Below, piece after piece: positions 17,044 to 26,324 of a DNA stretch of 64,000 nucleotides (position 1 is the first letter of the stretch; each line of letters begins with the position of its first letter). This stretch comes from Streptomyces acidiscabies (GTDB taxonomy: Bacteria; Actinomycetota; Actinomycetes; Streptomycetales; Streptomycetaceae), in the NCBI RefSeq assembly GCF_020010905.1, contig NZ_JAGJBY010000002.1:372001-436000 (forward strand), read 5' to 3'. Under the pieces are notes generated by a model. The model saw nothing but the letters and a program-made list of their open reading frames with translations, did no database searches and had not been told where the DNA came from. The translations under genes and the position numbers were made by a program.

Positions 17044-18353
17044 CGCGGCGCACCTGGCTCGCGGCTCTGCTGCTGACGGCCACCGCCTGCACCGGCGGCG
17101 GCGCGTCTCCCGAGCAGCCGGTGGCCGGGCCGGACGAGCACCGGATCGTCGTCGCCAGCGGGCGGGACGTCACGGACGGCATCCGGCAGCGGCTCATCGA
17201 CGCGTGGAACGCGCGCCAGGCGCCCGGCGGTTACCGGGCGGCCCTCGTCGAACTCCCCGGCTCCGCCGACCAGCAGCGCAGCCAGCTGCTCGGCGCGCTC
17301 CAGTCCGGGAGCAGCTCCTACGACGTCGTCAACCTGGACGTCACCTGGGTGCCGGAGTTCGCCGCGGCGAAGCTCGTGCAGCCGCTGCCGGACGACGCCG
17401 TGCGCGACCCCGCCGACCTCGTCGGGCCCGTGGACGAGACGTCGTTCTGGGGCGGGGAGCGGTACGCCGTGCCGTTCAACAGCGATGTGGGGCTGCTGTA
17501 CTACCGGCGCGACCAGGTCGGGGGTGAGCTGGGGCCCGTCGTCACCTGGGCCGGGGTGCAGCGGTACATCGACGCCGTGCGCGGCAAGCGGATCCCCGGC
17601 TGGGAGGCGGGCTGGACCACTCAGCTCGCTCCCTACGAGGGGCGGACCGTCAACGCGATCGAGGCGTTCGCCTCCGCCGTGGAGGGTCTGGAGATCACCG
17701 ACGGGAAGGGCAGGTACCGGGCCACCGAGGGCCAACTGGCCAAAGGCGTCGAGGAGTTGCGTGCCCGTACGGCGGAGGTCCTGCCGCGTGCGTACACCTC
17801 GAACGAGTCCGATTCGCTCAGCGACTTCACGCAGGGGAAGACCACGTTCCTGCGCAACTGGCCCTACGCGTACCCCGCGTTGTCCCAGACCTTCAAGGGA
17901 GCCCTCGGGGTGACGCAGCTGCCGGGAAAGGCGGTGCTAGGCGGCCAGAACCTCGCGATGACCCGGTCCGTCTCCGGGGAGAAGGCCGCGAGGACCGCCG
18001 ACCTGATCAGGTTCCTCACCGACGCCGACAGCGAACGGTGCCTGCTGTACGCCGGGTTCGCGGCGACGCGGGAGTCCTCGTACCGGGCGACGACCCGTTG
18101 CACGTACGTCGACACCTCGGGCTCGGAGAGCACCGGCGAGAGCCCCGACCGCTGGAGCCCGGAACAGGAACGGTTCGGCCGGGACGTCCTGCTGCCGGCG
18201 CTGCGCGGGGCGGTTCCCCGGCCACGTACTCCGCTGTACGGGGCGCTCACGCAGACGTTCACGGAGGAGCTTGCGCCGCTGTTCACGAGCGGGGCGGATC
18301 CGGCGGCGGTGGCTAAGGCGTTGGATGAGGCGTTGCGACGCGAACTGCCTTGA
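17040..18353 (+). CDS. Extracellular solute-binding lipoprotein of the caspase operon
   Basis: The protein has 437 residues; the ATG at 17040 overlaps the caspase stop. A lipoprotein signal MTRRTWLAALLLTATAC places the modified Cys at residue 17. The rest matches the family-1 (sugar-type) solute-binding fold: SSSYDVVNLDVTWVPEFAAA, YAVPFNSDVGLLYYRRD, FTQGKTTFLRNWPYAYP. No ABC permease or ATPase is nearby, so transport is unlikely to be its job here. With the binding-protein-like region of the caspase it more likely senses a ligand for the system. Confidence 0.85.
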   Translation: MTRRTWLAALLLTATACTGGGASPEQPVAGPDEHRIVVASGRDVTDGIRQRLIDAWNARQAPGGYRAALVELPGSADQQRSQLLGALQSGSSSYDVVNLDVTWVPEFAAAKLVQPLPDDAVRDPADLVGPVDETSFWGGERYAVPFNSDVGLLYYRRDQVGGELGPVVTWAGVQRYIDAVRGKRIPGWEAGWTTQLAPYEGRTVNAIEAFASAVEGLEITDGKGRYRATEGQLAKGVEELRARTAEVLPRAYTSNESDSLSDFTQGKTTFLRNWPYAYPALSQTFKGALGVTQLPGKAVLGGQNLAMTRSVSGEKAARTADLIRFLTDADSERCLLYAGFAATRESSYRATTRCTYVDTSGSESTGESPDRWSPEQERFGRDVLLPALRGAVPRPRTPLYGALTQTFTEELAPLFTSGADPAAVAKALDEALRRELP

Positions 18354-18366
18354 GGGCGTGGGGTCT

Positions 18367-19035
18367 TCACTTGTGCCCGTACGTCTGGAGAACCGCCAGC
18401 GCGTACGCGACCCGGGGGTCCAGCCGGTGCGGGGTGTAGTGGTAGGTCCTGCTCAGGCCCCGGTAGTCCAGCGCCAGGCCGGTGCGTGGTGTGCGCCAGC
18501 GGGTGCGGACGGGGCGGCCGAACGTGTAGTCGTCCGTCGTGCCGTCGACGTAGGCGTAGAGCATCATGCAGAGCGCGAAGAGGAACCACACGGGGGCGGT
18601 GCCGGTGTGGATCAGCCAGGCGTACCAGGTGCCCTCCTTGCCCGTGACCGGGTCCGGTACGCCCGTGAGGTGCGCGGACCAGCGGACCCGGCGCGGCCAG
18701 GGCAGGACCCGGCCGGGGCGGCGGGTGATACGGGCCAGGTGGGTGCCGTCGGGGGCGTGGACGTCGTAGGTGTCCGCGCCGGCCGGGCGGACCGAGCACC
18801 AGGGGGTGCCGCTCGGGCCGTCGTGGATCCAGAGCGGCAGCGGGACGGCCCCCTTCGCCTCCGCGGACCGCGATGCGATGACCCGGGCCAGCGGGGGGTC
18901 CTCGGGGCGCTGCGGGGCTCGGAGCCGGATCGCCGCCACCGTCTCGGCGTCGGCGGGCAGACCCGGCGCCGGCGGACCGGAGACCGGAACGGGGTTGTTC
19001 ACGGAGACCGCGAACGTGTACGAGGCGTCGTGCAT
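18367..19035 (-). CDS. Membrane protein of unknown function (paralogue of 21700-22317)
   Basis: The protein has 222 residues from ATG 19035 (MHDASYTFAVSV). A single strong hydrophobic stretch (about 150-170, VWFLFALCMMLYAYVDG) is visible. The protein shares PWPRRxRW and, near its end, LDxRVAYALAVL with the protein encoded at 21700-22317, so the two are paralogues flanking the cluster. It is the last gene of the minus-strand run, 4 bp after the putative type VII effector. It might be a chaperone or immunity-like component; no known family was recognised. Confidence 0.65.
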   Translation of the reverse strand: MHDASYTFAVSVNNPVPVSGPPAPGLPADAETVAAIRLRAPQRPEDPPLARVIASRSAEAKGAVPLPLWIHDGPSGTPWCSVRPAGADTYDVHAPDGTHLARITRRPGRVLPWPRRVRWSAHLTGVPDPVTGKEGTWYAWLIHTGTAPVWFLFALCMMLYAYVDGTTDDYTFGRPVRTRWRTPRTGLALDYRGLSRTYHYTPHRLDPRVAYALAVLQTYGHK

Positions 19036-19039
19036 GGGG

Positions 19040-20554
19040 CTATCCAAACGGGTTGACGGTCGCCAGACGGCCCACGACCGCGCGCGCCTGGTCGTACTTC
19101 TCGTGGATCTGCTCCGACGCGAACTGGACGTCCTCGGTGGCGTGGCGCACACCCTCTTTGTAGAGGTCCTTCGCGCCGAGTGCCGCCTCGTAGCCGCGTG
19201 CCGTCCAGGAACGGGGATCGATGTAGCGGCCGACTGTCTGGCCGGCGTCGTCCACGATCGGCTTGACGGAGTCCGCGAGCGCCGGGACCCGTCCCAGCGG
19301 GGTGTGCTCGATCAGCTGGGGCATGAGCTTCTGGAACGGCATGTCGGTGATCCCCGCGCCGGGCCGGTAGAGGTTGCGGTCACCGAATTCCTTGGCCACG
19401 GCGACCTTGAGGCGGTCTCCCAGCGTGTCCGCGGTGATGTGGATCGCGTCCGCCTTGCGGCCGAACGCGCCGACGTTGCGCATCACCCATTTCTCGGCGT
19501 CCTCACCCAGCTTCGCGGTTCCTCCGGCGTGCTCGATGATGTTGGACGCCCGCTTCCAGGAATCGGCCGCCTTCACCCCGAAGTCCGTCACCCGCATCGG
19601 AATCTTGACGCCGGTGAACATCCCCTTGCCGACCTTCCCCACCCGCGCGAGGTCGCCGAACGGGATGAAGCCGGCCACGTCGAGACCGATGTCCAGCCAG
19701 TTGCCCTTCTTCGCGCCGGCCGCCCAGCCGACTCCGTGGGCGAGGAGGGCGCCGCCGTTCAGGACCATGCCGATGCCCTCGAAGACCACGGCGCCGATGA
19801 GGGTCTCGGAGGTGATGACCGCCAGGACGTCACAGGCGGCGCTGGCGTAGCCGAGCCAGTCGCCGATCCGGTAGATCGTGTCGGCGTGCTTCTGGACCCA
19901 CTTCCACAGGTCGCCGGCGAGGTCGCCGAGCTGCTCGGCCACGTCCTCGAACAGGTCCTTGAGCTTGTCGAGCAGGGACTTGCCGGGTGCCGCCTCGGCG
20001 GCCTTGCGGAGCTTTTCGGCGGCCTGGTGGGCCGTGGCCCGGTGGTCCTGCTGAAGCCGGCGCGCCTTCTCGACGACCGCGTCGAGTTCGGCGCTCGCCT
20101 CGGTGACGCGCTTCGTCGCGTGGTCCAGGCGCCGCTGGGCGTCGCGGAGTTCCTCGCCCGTGGGGAAGGTCTGTCCGGCGAGCTTCAGGTCCGGGTCGGC
20201 CTTCGCCGCGGCCAGAGTCCTGCGGGAGTCCTCGGCCTCCTCCTCGTAGAGCCGGGCCGTGCCCTGGAACTCCGTCAGCCGTGACTCCCAGGTGCGCAGG
20301 GCGTGCGCGGCGTCGGCCATCGAGTCATGGGCGTTGTCCAGATACCTCGGGAGGGCACCGGTCGTCTTCGCGAACGCGGCTGCTCCCTCGCCGGTCCAGG
20401 CGCCGTTCGTCCTGCCCAGCCGGGTCAGGGTGGCGTGAGCGTCGTAGAGCTGTCTGGCCGTGCTGGTCAGCGAGGTGACCAGCCGGTGCACCGAGGCGGG
20501 GTCGCCGGGGGCGGGGTCGAAGCCGAGCGCGTCGTACGTCTCAGGCGTGTTCAT
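19040..20554 (-). CDS. Putative type VII-secreted effector
   Basis: The protein has 504 residues. The N-terminal about 240 residues are helical with a WXG100-like element (NGAWTGEGAAAF, about 50-61) and coiled coil, resembling the T7SS-secreted protein signal domain. A hydrophobic Ala/Gly-rich stretch follows (about 245-300), then a C-terminal region (about 320-504) without a recognised toxin motif. It lies in an operon-like run with a WXG100-like protein. The target or activity is not evident. Confidence 0.65.
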   Translation of the reverse strand: MNTPETYDALGFDPAPGDPASVHRLVTSLTSTARQLYDAHATLTRLGRTNGAWTGEGAAAFAKTTGALPRYLDNAHDSMADAAHALRTWESRLTEFQGTARLYEEEAEDSRRTLAAAKADPDLKLAGQTFPTGEELRDAQRRLDHATKRVTEASAELDAVVEKARRLQQDHRATAHQAAEKLRKAAEAAPGKSLLDKLKDLFEDVAEQLGDLAGDLWKWVQKHADTIYRIGDWLGYASAACDVLAVITSETLIGAVVFEGIGMVLNGGALLAHGVGWAAGAKKGNWLDIGLDVAGFIPFGDLARVGKVGKGMFTGVKIPMRVTDFGVKAADSWKRASNIIEHAGGTAKLGEDAEKWVMRNVGAFGRKADAIHITADTLGDRLKVAVAKEFGDRNLYRPGAGITDMPFQKLMPQLIEHTPLGRVPALADSVKPIVDDAGQTVGRYIDPRSWTARGYEAALGAKDLYKEGVRHATEDVQFASEQIHEKYDQARAVVGRLATVNPFG

Positions 20555-20575
20555 GGAGCGGTCTCCTCGGCGCGG

Positions 20576-21244
20576 TCAGTAGGCGCGGAAGGGGGAGGGG
20601 GTGACGGCGGGCTCCCGCGCAGGGTTCTCCGGCTCGAAGACCACGGTGTCCGCGATGTCCGCGAGGATCGCCTGGCAGCGGAAGAGGTCCTGGACGTCGG
20701 GGGTGCTCAGGCACAGGAGCAGGACGTGGTCCTCGGAGGGGAACGGGAGCCACACCTCGATCCGTACGAAGTGCTGCTCCTGCTCACCCTCCGGCAGTTC
20801 CCAGACGGCGCGGGAAGCGGCGACGTGAACGACTGCGGGGCCCGCGGGGAGGGAGACCGGCCGGGTCTCGCCGCCCTCGTTCGCCCTGTCCAGGGCCTGG
20901 GCGATGCCCATGGCGGTGAACTGGGGGTCAGGGTTGTCCAGTTCGCGCACGCTGACCGTGAGCGTGGCCCGGCTGACGCGCTCGGGCGGCTCGGTGCCGT
21001 CCGCGCTGCCGCCGACCGGGAAGACACCGAGCGCGTTGTAGACGACACCGCCCTCGACGAGGGTCTGCGCGCCGGCCGTGTACGCGGCCTTGGTGAACAG
21101 GCGCAGCGGCTCCAGATCCGCGCGCTCGCCCCAGTAGTCGTGGGCGAACCGCCGCATCTGCTCGTCGAACGAGTCCTCGGCGGTGCCCAGCGGGACGGCG
21201 TGGAACTCCGGCTGGACCTGGAAGGAGATCGCCGCGGAGGTCAT
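20576..21244 (-). CDS. Hypothetical protein in the WXG100/effector operon
   Basis: The protein has 222 residues. The start overlaps the WXG100-like gene stop (ATGA), so it is co-translated with it. It is soluble, without signal peptide or membrane segments, and ends in a short disordered tail. The mixed alpha/beta composition with an IEVWLPFPSEDHVLLLCLST strand segment resembles small type VII accessory proteins, but the family is not recognised. A chaperone-like role for the adjacent secreted proteins is a guess. Confidence 0.6.
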   Translation of the reverse strand: MTSAAISFQVQPEFHAVPLGTAEDSFDEQMRRFAHDYWGERADLEPLRLFTKAAYTAGAQTLVEGGVVYNALGVFPVGGSADGTEPPERVSRATLTVSVRELDNPDPQFTAMGIAQALDRANEGGETRPVSLPAGPAVVHVAASRAVWELPEGEQEQHFVRIEVWLPFPSEDHVLLLCLSTPDVQDLFRCQAILADIADTVVFEPENPAREPAVTPSPFRAY

Positions 21245-21567
21245 CGGTCACCCGCCCGCATGGTCTTGTCGACCGCCTGCACCGCAGAGACGAGCTTCAC
21301 CACCTCGTCCTCCGTGCCCTGGTAGAGCCGGCCCGCCTGCGCAACCTTCTCGGTGACGCCGCTCGTCGCGTCGGCGATCAGTTTGATGCCGTGTCCCCAC
21401 TTGGCCTGGAAGTGGTGGCAGGCGTCTTCGAGTTCGCCGGAGCCGGTGCCGGAGGGACCGATGTCCTCCAGCTCCCGCATGGTGGTGCGCATGCCGCCCG
21501 CGCACTCGGCGAGGTCGACGATCAGCTTGGCGAGCGCCTCGAAATCGACCTTGTGACCATCGGCCAT
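21241..21567 (-). CDS. WXG100-like small protein
   Basis: The protein has 108 residues from ATG 21567 (MADGHKVDFEALAKL); upstream in-frame codons lack homology. Two helices are separated by a turn (GTGSGELEDACHHFQAKWGH, about 47-66), consistent with an ESAT-6/WXG100-type hairpin in which KWG replaces WXG. Size and context, first gene of a run ending in a putative T7SS effector, support the call. An inverted repeat lies about 33 nt upstream. Confidence 0.65.
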   Translation of the reverse strand: MADGHKVDFEALAKLIVDLAECAGGMRTTMRELEDIGPSGTGSGELEDACHHFQAKWGHGIKLIADATSGVTEKVAQAGRLYQGTEDEVVKLVSAVQAVDKTMRAGDR

Positions 21568-21599
21568 CCTTGCTGTGCTCCCCGTGAGGTTGGCTGAGG

Positions 21600-21614
21600 G
21601 TGTGATCATCACAC
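21600..21614. promoter_or_regulatory. Inverted repeat GTGTGAT-C-ATCACAC, candidate operator
   Basis: A perfect 7-bp inverted repeat around a single central base lies upstream of the WXG100-like gene. The GTGTGAT half-site is like those bound by dimeric GntR/CRP-type repressors, but no regulator gene is adjacent. Confidence 0.4.
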
Positions 21615-21699
21615 GGGGTCGGATCGCAGGTCGGGCGGGCCCTCGCCGCTCCCCGCAGAGGCACACGAAAGTTCCACGGGGTCTCCACCCGGGTGCGTC

Positions 21700-22317
21700 T
21701 CAGCCCGTCCGATGCCGGTCGTGGAGTACCGCCAAGGCGTACGCCACGCGCGTGTCCAGGTGTTCCGGGCGGTGGTGGTAGACCGCCTTGATGCCCCGGA
21801 AGGCGAGCGCGGGGCGGGAGTGGGGGGCTCGCCAGCGGGTTTGTTCGGGGGGCTTCAGGTCCAGGTCGAGGTCCGGGAGGTCGTCGAAGAGGAAGGCCAG
21901 GGCGAGGGCGATGAGGGCGTAGAGGAGGATCAGGGGGAAGGCGAGGACGTAGAGGCACCAGGCGTACGCGGTTCCCCGGCGGCCGGTGAGGGTGGGGGAG
22001 GTGGGGAGCAGGACCGTCCAGCGGGTCCGGCGCGGCCAGGGGAGGAGGCGGCGGGGGCGGTGCATGACGCGGGCCAGGGGGGTGGCGTCGGGCGCCAGTA
22101 CGTCGTACACGTCCCGGTAGGCGTCCTGGACGTGGGCGATCGTGCACAGGAGGGTGTCGTCGGGGGCGCTGTGCAGGGAGTACAGGGGCGGTCCGGCGCG
22201 AGGCGTGGAGACCCGGGCCAGCTGGGTGCCGTCGGGGACGCGGGTCAGGGTCGAGCGCGGTATGTGGTCCGGCGTCGCGGGTCCGGGGTCCGGGGTGACT
22301 GCGAACGTATCCGGCAC
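21700..22317 (-). CDS. Membrane protein of unknown function (paralogue of 18367-19035)
   Basis: The protein has 205 residues from a GTG at 22317 with GGGGAG upstream. It contains a hydrophobic stretch (about 124-148, YVLAFPLILLYALIALALAFLF), the shared PWPRRTRW motif and an HLDTRVAYALAVL C-terminus like its paralogue. It is separated from the WXG100-like gene by 132 bp that contain the palindrome at 21600. Function is unknown. Confidence 0.65.
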   Translation of the reverse strand: MPDTFAVTPDPGPATPDHIPRSTLTRVPDGTQLARVSTPRAGPPLYSLHSAPDDTLLCTIAHVQDAYRDVYDVLAPDATPLARVMHRPRRLLPWPRRTRWTVLLPTSPTLTGRRGTAYAWCLYVLAFPLILLYALIALALAFLFDDLPDLDLDLKPPEQTRWRAPHSRPALAFRGIKAVYHHRPEHLDTRVAYALAVLHDRHRTG

Positions 22318-22707
22318 GGCGTGAAGCTCCCCTGCGTTTGAGCTGCGTCACTCTAGGGGTATGCTCCCCGACCCGATTGGCGGACCCGACCCCCCGTATG
22401 GCAGACTAGCGGGGTTGCTCGGTCGAGTGTTGATGCTGTGCGCCTCCCGCCGGGAGGACCGGAAGCGAGTCCCACAGTACTCGTCGCCTTAACTGCCCCA
22501 AGGGCAGCGCTGGGGCGGACGTACGGGAATCTTTCGGGAAGTGCGGTGCGGTACCGGCCAGGGGCTCGGTGGAAATCCTCGTAGATGGATGGTTCCCCTT
22601 GGGAACTTTTGTTGGCGAGGGTGCGACACGCCCGACCGCGTGGGTCGGAGCGAAGAGTGGAAACCATCGGGTTCCGGAGCGAAGAAGAACAGGACTACTG
22701 AGTAGCC
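22318..22707 (+). promoter_or_regulatory. Divergent spacer and long 5' leader of the S10 operon
   Basis: 390 bp without a gene. Close to the left end, TTGGCG (22378-22383) followed 19 nt later by CAGACT (22403-22408) is a possible HrdB promoter for rpsJ, giving a leader of roughly 290 nt. The leader is GC-rich with a CCCGCCGGGAG-type hairpin near 22447 and contains no open frame matching a known peptide. Autoregulation through the leader, as by L4 in other bacteria, is possible but not shown here. Confidence 0.35.
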
Positions 22708-23016
22708 ATGGCGGGACAGAAGATCCGCATCCGGCTCAAGGCCTACGACCACGAGGTCATCGACTCCTCGGCGAAGAAGATCGTCGAGACGGTGACGCGC
22801 ACTGGTGCGTCGGTCGCGGGCCCGGTGCCGCTGCCCACTGAGAAGAACGTGTACTGCGTCATCAAGTCGCCGCACAAGTACAAGGACTCGCGCGAGCACT
22901 TCGAGATGCGCACGCACAAGCGCCTGATCGACATTCTCGACCCGACGCCCAAGACCGTTGACTCTCTGATGCGACTCGACCTCCCGGCCGGTGTCGACAT
23001 CGAGATCAAGCTCTGA
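22708..23016 (+). CDS. rpsJ: 30S ribosomal protein S10
   Basis: 102 residues, the normal length. Begins [20 protein letters not shown] and contains the conserved VVLPTEKN-type loop (here [19 protein letters not shown]). It binds the 30S head and, as NusE, joins antitermination complexes. It is the first gene of the S10 operon, 18 bp before rplC. The Shine-Dalgarno match is weak (AGGA about 13 nt upstream). Confidence 0.98.
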   Translation: MAGQKIRIRLKAYDHEVIDSSAKKIVETVTRTGASVAGPVPLPTEKNVYCVIKSPHKYKDSREHFEMRTHKRLIDILDPTPKTVDSLMRLDLPAGVDIEIKL

Positions 23017-23034
23017 AGGCCGGTGATCTGAGTA

Positions 23035-23679
23035 ATGGCTAAGCAGATCAAGGGCATCCTGGGCGAGAAGCTCGGCATGACGCAGGTGTGGGACGAGAAC
23101 AACCGTGTTGTTCCGGTCACCGTCGTCAAGGCCGGCCCCAACGTCGTCACCCAGGTCCGTACGAACGACGTCGACGGCTACGAGTCGGTCCAGATCGCCT
23201 TCGGCGAGATCGACCCGCGCAAGGTGAACAAGCCCCTCAAGGGCCACTTCGCCAAGGCCGACGTCACCCCCCGTCGTCACCTCGTCGAGATCCGCACCGC
23301 GGACGCCTCCGAGTACACGCTGGGCCAGGAGATCTCCGCCGAGGTCTTCGAGGCCGGCGTGAAGGTCGACGTCACCGGCAAGAGCAAGGGCAAGGGCTTC
23401 GCCGGTGTCATGAAGCGTCACAACTTCAAGGGCCTCGGCGCCGGTCACGGCACCCAGCGCAAGCACCGCTCTCCCGGCTCCATCGGTGGCTGCGCCACCC
23501 CGGGCCGCGTGTTCAAGGGCCTCCGCATGGCGGGTCGCATGGGCAACGAGCGTGTCACCACCCAGAACCTGACCGTCCACGCCGTTGACGCGGAGAAGGG
23601 TCTGCTGCTCATCAAGGGCGCCGTCCCCGGTCCGAACGGCGGCCTCGTCCTGGTCCGCACCGCGGCCAAGGGGGCCTGA
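23035..23679 (+). CDS. rplC: 50S ribosomal protein L3
   Basis: 214 residues. Contains [18 protein letters not shown] and ATPGRVFKG, the extension reaching the peptidyl-transferase centre, with the Gln of GTQRKH as the usual methylation site. It is followed 7 bp later by rplD. Confidence 0.98.
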   Translation: MAKQIKGILGEKLGMTQVWDENNRVVPVTVVKAGPNVVTQVRTNDVDGYESVQIAFGEIDPRKVNKPLKGHFAKADVTPRRHLVEIRTADASEYTLGQEISAEVFEAGVKVDVTGKSKGKGFAGVMKRHNFKGLGAGHGTQRKHRSPGSIGGCATPGRVFKGLRMAGRMGNERVTTQNLTVHAVDAEKGLLLIKGAVPGPNGGLVLVRTAAKGA

Positions 23680-23686
23680 GGTACCG

Positions 23687-24343
23687 ATGAGCACTGTTGA
23701 CATCCTTTCGCCTGCCGGCGAGAAGACCGGAAGCGTCGAACTCCCCGCGGAGATCTTCGGCGTGGAGAAGGTCAGCATCCCGCTGATCCACCAGGTCGTC
23801 GTCGCGCAGAACGCGGCTGCCCGCCAGGGCACGCACAAGACCAAGACCCGTGGCGAAGTCCGTGGTGGTGGCAAGAAGCCTTACCGCCAGAAGGGCACCG
23901 GCCGCGCCCGTCAGGGCTCGACCCGCGCGCCGCAGTTCGCCGGCGGTGGCGTCGTGCACGGCCCCCAGCCGCGCGACTACTCGCAGCGGACGCCCAAGAA
24001 GATGAAGGCCGCGGCCCTGCGCCACGCCCTCACCGACCGGGCCCGCCACAACCGCATCCACGTCGTCACCGGCGTGATCGCGGGCGAGACCCCGTCCACG
24101 AAGGCCGCTCGCACGCTGTTCGGCAAGATCTCGGAGCGCAAGAACCTGCTCCTGGTCGTCGACCGCGCCGACGAGGCCGCGTGGCTGTCCGCCCGCAACC
24201 TGCCCCAGGTCCACATCCTGGAGCCGGGCCAGCTGAACACGTACGACGTGATCGTCTCGGACGACGTGGTCTTCACCCAGGCCGCTCTCGAGTCCTTCGT
24301 CGCCGGCCCGAAGGCCAACGACATCGAAGGGACTGAGGTCTGA
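23687..24343 (+). CDS. rplD: 50S ribosomal protein L4
   Basis: 218 residues from ATG 23687; codons further upstream belong to the rplC frame region. The exit-tunnel loop [18 protein letters not shown] is present. In other bacteria L4 also represses its own operon; whether it does here is unknown. It ends 1 bp before rplW. Confidence 0.98.
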   Translation: MSTVDILSPAGEKTGSVELPAEIFGVEKVSIPLIHQVVVAQNAAARQGTHKTKTRGEVRGGGKKPYRQKGTGRARQGSTRAPQFAGGGVVHGPQPRDYSQRTPKKMKAAALRHALTDRARHNRIHVVTGVIAGETPSTKAARTLFGKISERKNLLLVVDRADEAAWLSARNLPQVHILEPGQLNTYDVIVSDDVVFTQAALESFVAGPKANDIEGTEV

Positions 24344-24344
24344 G

Positions 24345-24764
24345 ATGGCTATCCGTCACCCCTCTATCGCCCCCAAGGCGGCGAAGGCCGCCAAGGCCGC
24401 GCGCGTCGCCAAGGCGAAGCGCCACGAGGCCGAGGGCAAGAACACCGTCGTCACCCCGCTCAGCAAGTCCTTCACGGACCCCCGTGACGTGCTGCTGAAG
24501 CCGGTCGTGTCGGAGAAGAGCTACGCGCTCCTCGACGAGGGCAAGTACACGTTCGTCGTGGCCCCCGGCGCCAACAAGACCCAGATCAAGCAGGCCGTCC
24601 AGGCGGTCTTCTCGGTCAAGGTCACCGGCGTCAACACGATCAACCGCCAGGGCAAGCGCAAGCGCACCAAGACCGGTTTCGGTAAGCGTGCGGACACCAA
24701 GCGCGCGATCGTGACCCTGGCCGAGGGCGACCGTATCGACATCTTCGGCGGTCCGACCGCGTAA
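24345..24764 (+). CDS. rplW: 50S ribosomal protein L23
   Basis: 139 residues. The conserved core starts at about residue 43 ([20 protein letters not shown]) and ends [12 protein letters not shown]. It is preceded by a basic Ala/Lys-rich extension ([20 protein letters not shown]) seen in streptomycetes. L23 is the docking site for SRP and trigger factor at the tunnel exit. Confidence 0.97.
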   Translation: MAIRHPSIAPKAAKAAKAARVAKAKRHEAEGKNTVVTPLSKSFTDPRDVLLKPVVSEKSYALLDEGKYTFVVAPGANKTQIKQAVQAVFSVKVTGVNTINRQGKRKRTKTGFGKRADTKRAIVTLAEGDRIDIFGGPTA

Positions 24765-24802
24765 GCGGGTCGGATCGTCCGATATCGGACGAGGACTGAG
24801 AA

Positions 24803-25639
24803 ATGGGAATCCGCAAGTACAAGCCGACTACGCCGGGCCGTCGTGGCTCCAGCGTCGCCGACTTCGTCGAGGTCACGCGGTCCACGCCGGAGAAGTCGCT
24901 GGTCCGCCCGCTGCACAGCAAGGGCGGTCGTAACAACTCCGGTCGTGTGACCGTTCGCCACCAGGGTGGCGGACACAAGCGCGCCTACCGCGTGATCGAC
25001 TTCCGTCGTCACGACAAGGACGGCGTGCCGGCGAAGGTCGCGCACATCGAGTACGACCCCAACCGCACCGCGCGCATCGCGCTGCTGCACTACGCCGACG
25101 GCGAGAAGCGCTACATCATCGCGCCGCGCGGCCTGACGCAGGGCGACCGCGTCGAGAACGGTCCCGGGGCCGACATCAAGCCCGGCAACAACCTGGCGCT
25201 CCGCAACATCCCGGTCGGTACCACGATCCACGCGATCGAGCTCCGTCCCGGTGGCGGCGCCAAGTTCGCCCGCTCCGCCGGTGCCTCGGTGCAGCTGCTC
25301 GCGAAGGAGGGCTCGATGGCCCACCTCCGCATGCCCTCCGGCGAGATCCGCCTGGTCGACCAGCGCTGCCGCGCCACGGTCGGCGAGGTCGGCAACGCCG
25401 AGCAGAGCAACATCAACTGGGGCAAGGCCGGCCGTAAGCGCTGGTTGGGCGTTCGCCCGACCGTGCGTGGCGTGGCGATGAACCCGGTCGACCACCCGCA
25501 CGGTGGTGGTGAGGGCAAGACCTCCGGTGGTCGCCACCCGGTCTCCCCGTGGGGTCAGAAGGAGGGTCGTACTCGCTCGCCCAAGAAGGCGTCGAGCAAG
25601 TACATCGTCCGCCGCCGCAAGACGAACAAGAAGCGCTAG
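24803..25639 (+). CDS. rplB: 50S ribosomal protein L2
   Basis: 278 residues. The signature [15 protein letters not shown] near the C-terminus is intact, with the His needed for peptidyl transferase assembly. The tail is basic ([15 protein letters not shown]). It is located 38 bp after rplW and 12 bp before rpsS. Confidence 0.98.
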   Translation: MGIRKYKPTTPGRRGSSVADFVEVTRSTPEKSLVRPLHSKGGRNNSGRVTVRHQGGGHKRAYRVIDFRRHDKDGVPAKVAHIEYDPNRTARIALLHYADGEKRYIIAPRGLTQGDRVENGPGADIKPGNNLALRNIPVGTTIHAIELRPGGGAKFARSAGASVQLLAKEGSMAHLRMPSGEIRLVDQRCRATVGEVGNAEQSNINWGKAGRKRWLGVRPTVRGVAMNPVDHPHGGGEGKTSGGRHPVSPWGQKEGRTRSPKKASSKYIVRRRKTNKKR

Positions 25640-25651
25640 GAGCGGGTTTAG

Positions 25652-25933
25652 ATGCCGCGCAGTCTCAAGAAGGGACCCTTCGTCGACGGCCACCTGATCA
25701 AAAAGGTGGACGCCCAGAACGAAGCCGGTTCCAAGAACGTCATCAAGACCTGGTCCCGTCGCTCCATGATCATCCCGGCGATGCTCGGGCACACGATCGC
25801 GGTGCACAACGGCAAGATCCACATCCCGGTGTTCGTCACCGAGTCGATGGTCGGCCACAAGCTCGGCGAGTTCTCGCCGACGCGCACCTTCCGGGGTCAC
25901 GTCAAGGACGACCGGAAGTCGAAGCGCCGCTAA
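25652..25933 (+). CDS. rpsS: 30S ribosomal protein S19
   Basis: 93 residues. Conserved [15 protein letters not shown] start, [12 protein letters not shown] and a [14 protein letters not shown] segment. It pairs with S13 in the 30S head, a gene located far downstream in the alpha part of this cluster. Confidence 0.98.
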   Translation: MPRSLKKGPFVDGHLIKKVDAQNEAGSKNVIKTWSRRSMIIPAMLGHTIAVHNGKIHIPVFVTESMVGHKLGEFSPTRTFRGHVKDDRKSKRR

Positions 25934-25976
25934 GCGCGGATCGCATCAGACACGTAAGTAACTGAGAGGGACAACC

Positions 25977-26324
25977 ATGGAAGCCAGGGCCCAGGCGCGG
26001 TACATCCGCGTTACGCCCATGAAGGCCCGCCGCGTGGTGGACCTTATCCGTGGCATGGACGCCACGGAGGCTCAGGCGGTCCTGCGATTCGCCCCGCAGG
26101 CCGCTTCCGAGCCCGTCGGCAAGGTGCTGGACAGCGCCATCGCCAACGCCGCTCACAACTACGACCACCCCGACGCCACGTCGCTGTTCATCAGCGAGGC
26201 GTACGTCGACGAGGGCCCGACCCTGAAGCGGTTCCGTCCGCGCGCCCAGGGCCGTGCCTACCGGATCCGCAAGCGGACCAGCCACATCACCGTGGTCGTC
26301 AGCAGCAAGGAAGGAACCCGGTAA
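25977..26324 (+). CDS. rplV: 50S ribosomal protein L22
   Basis: 115 residues. [20 protein letters not shown] is the family start; the tunnel-lining beta hairpin includes [20 protein letters not shown]. The stop overlaps the rpsC ATG by one base (TAATG). Confidence 0.98.
   Translation: MEARAQARYIRVTPMKARRVVDLIRGMDATEAQAVLRFAPQAASEPVGKVLDSAIANAAHNYDHPDATSLFISEAYVDEGPTLKRFRPRAQGRAYRIRKRTSHITVVVSSKEGTR

Noticed and set aside
17040-18353. Sugar ABC importer
   Set aside because: No permease or ATPase gene nearby; operon partner is a caspase.
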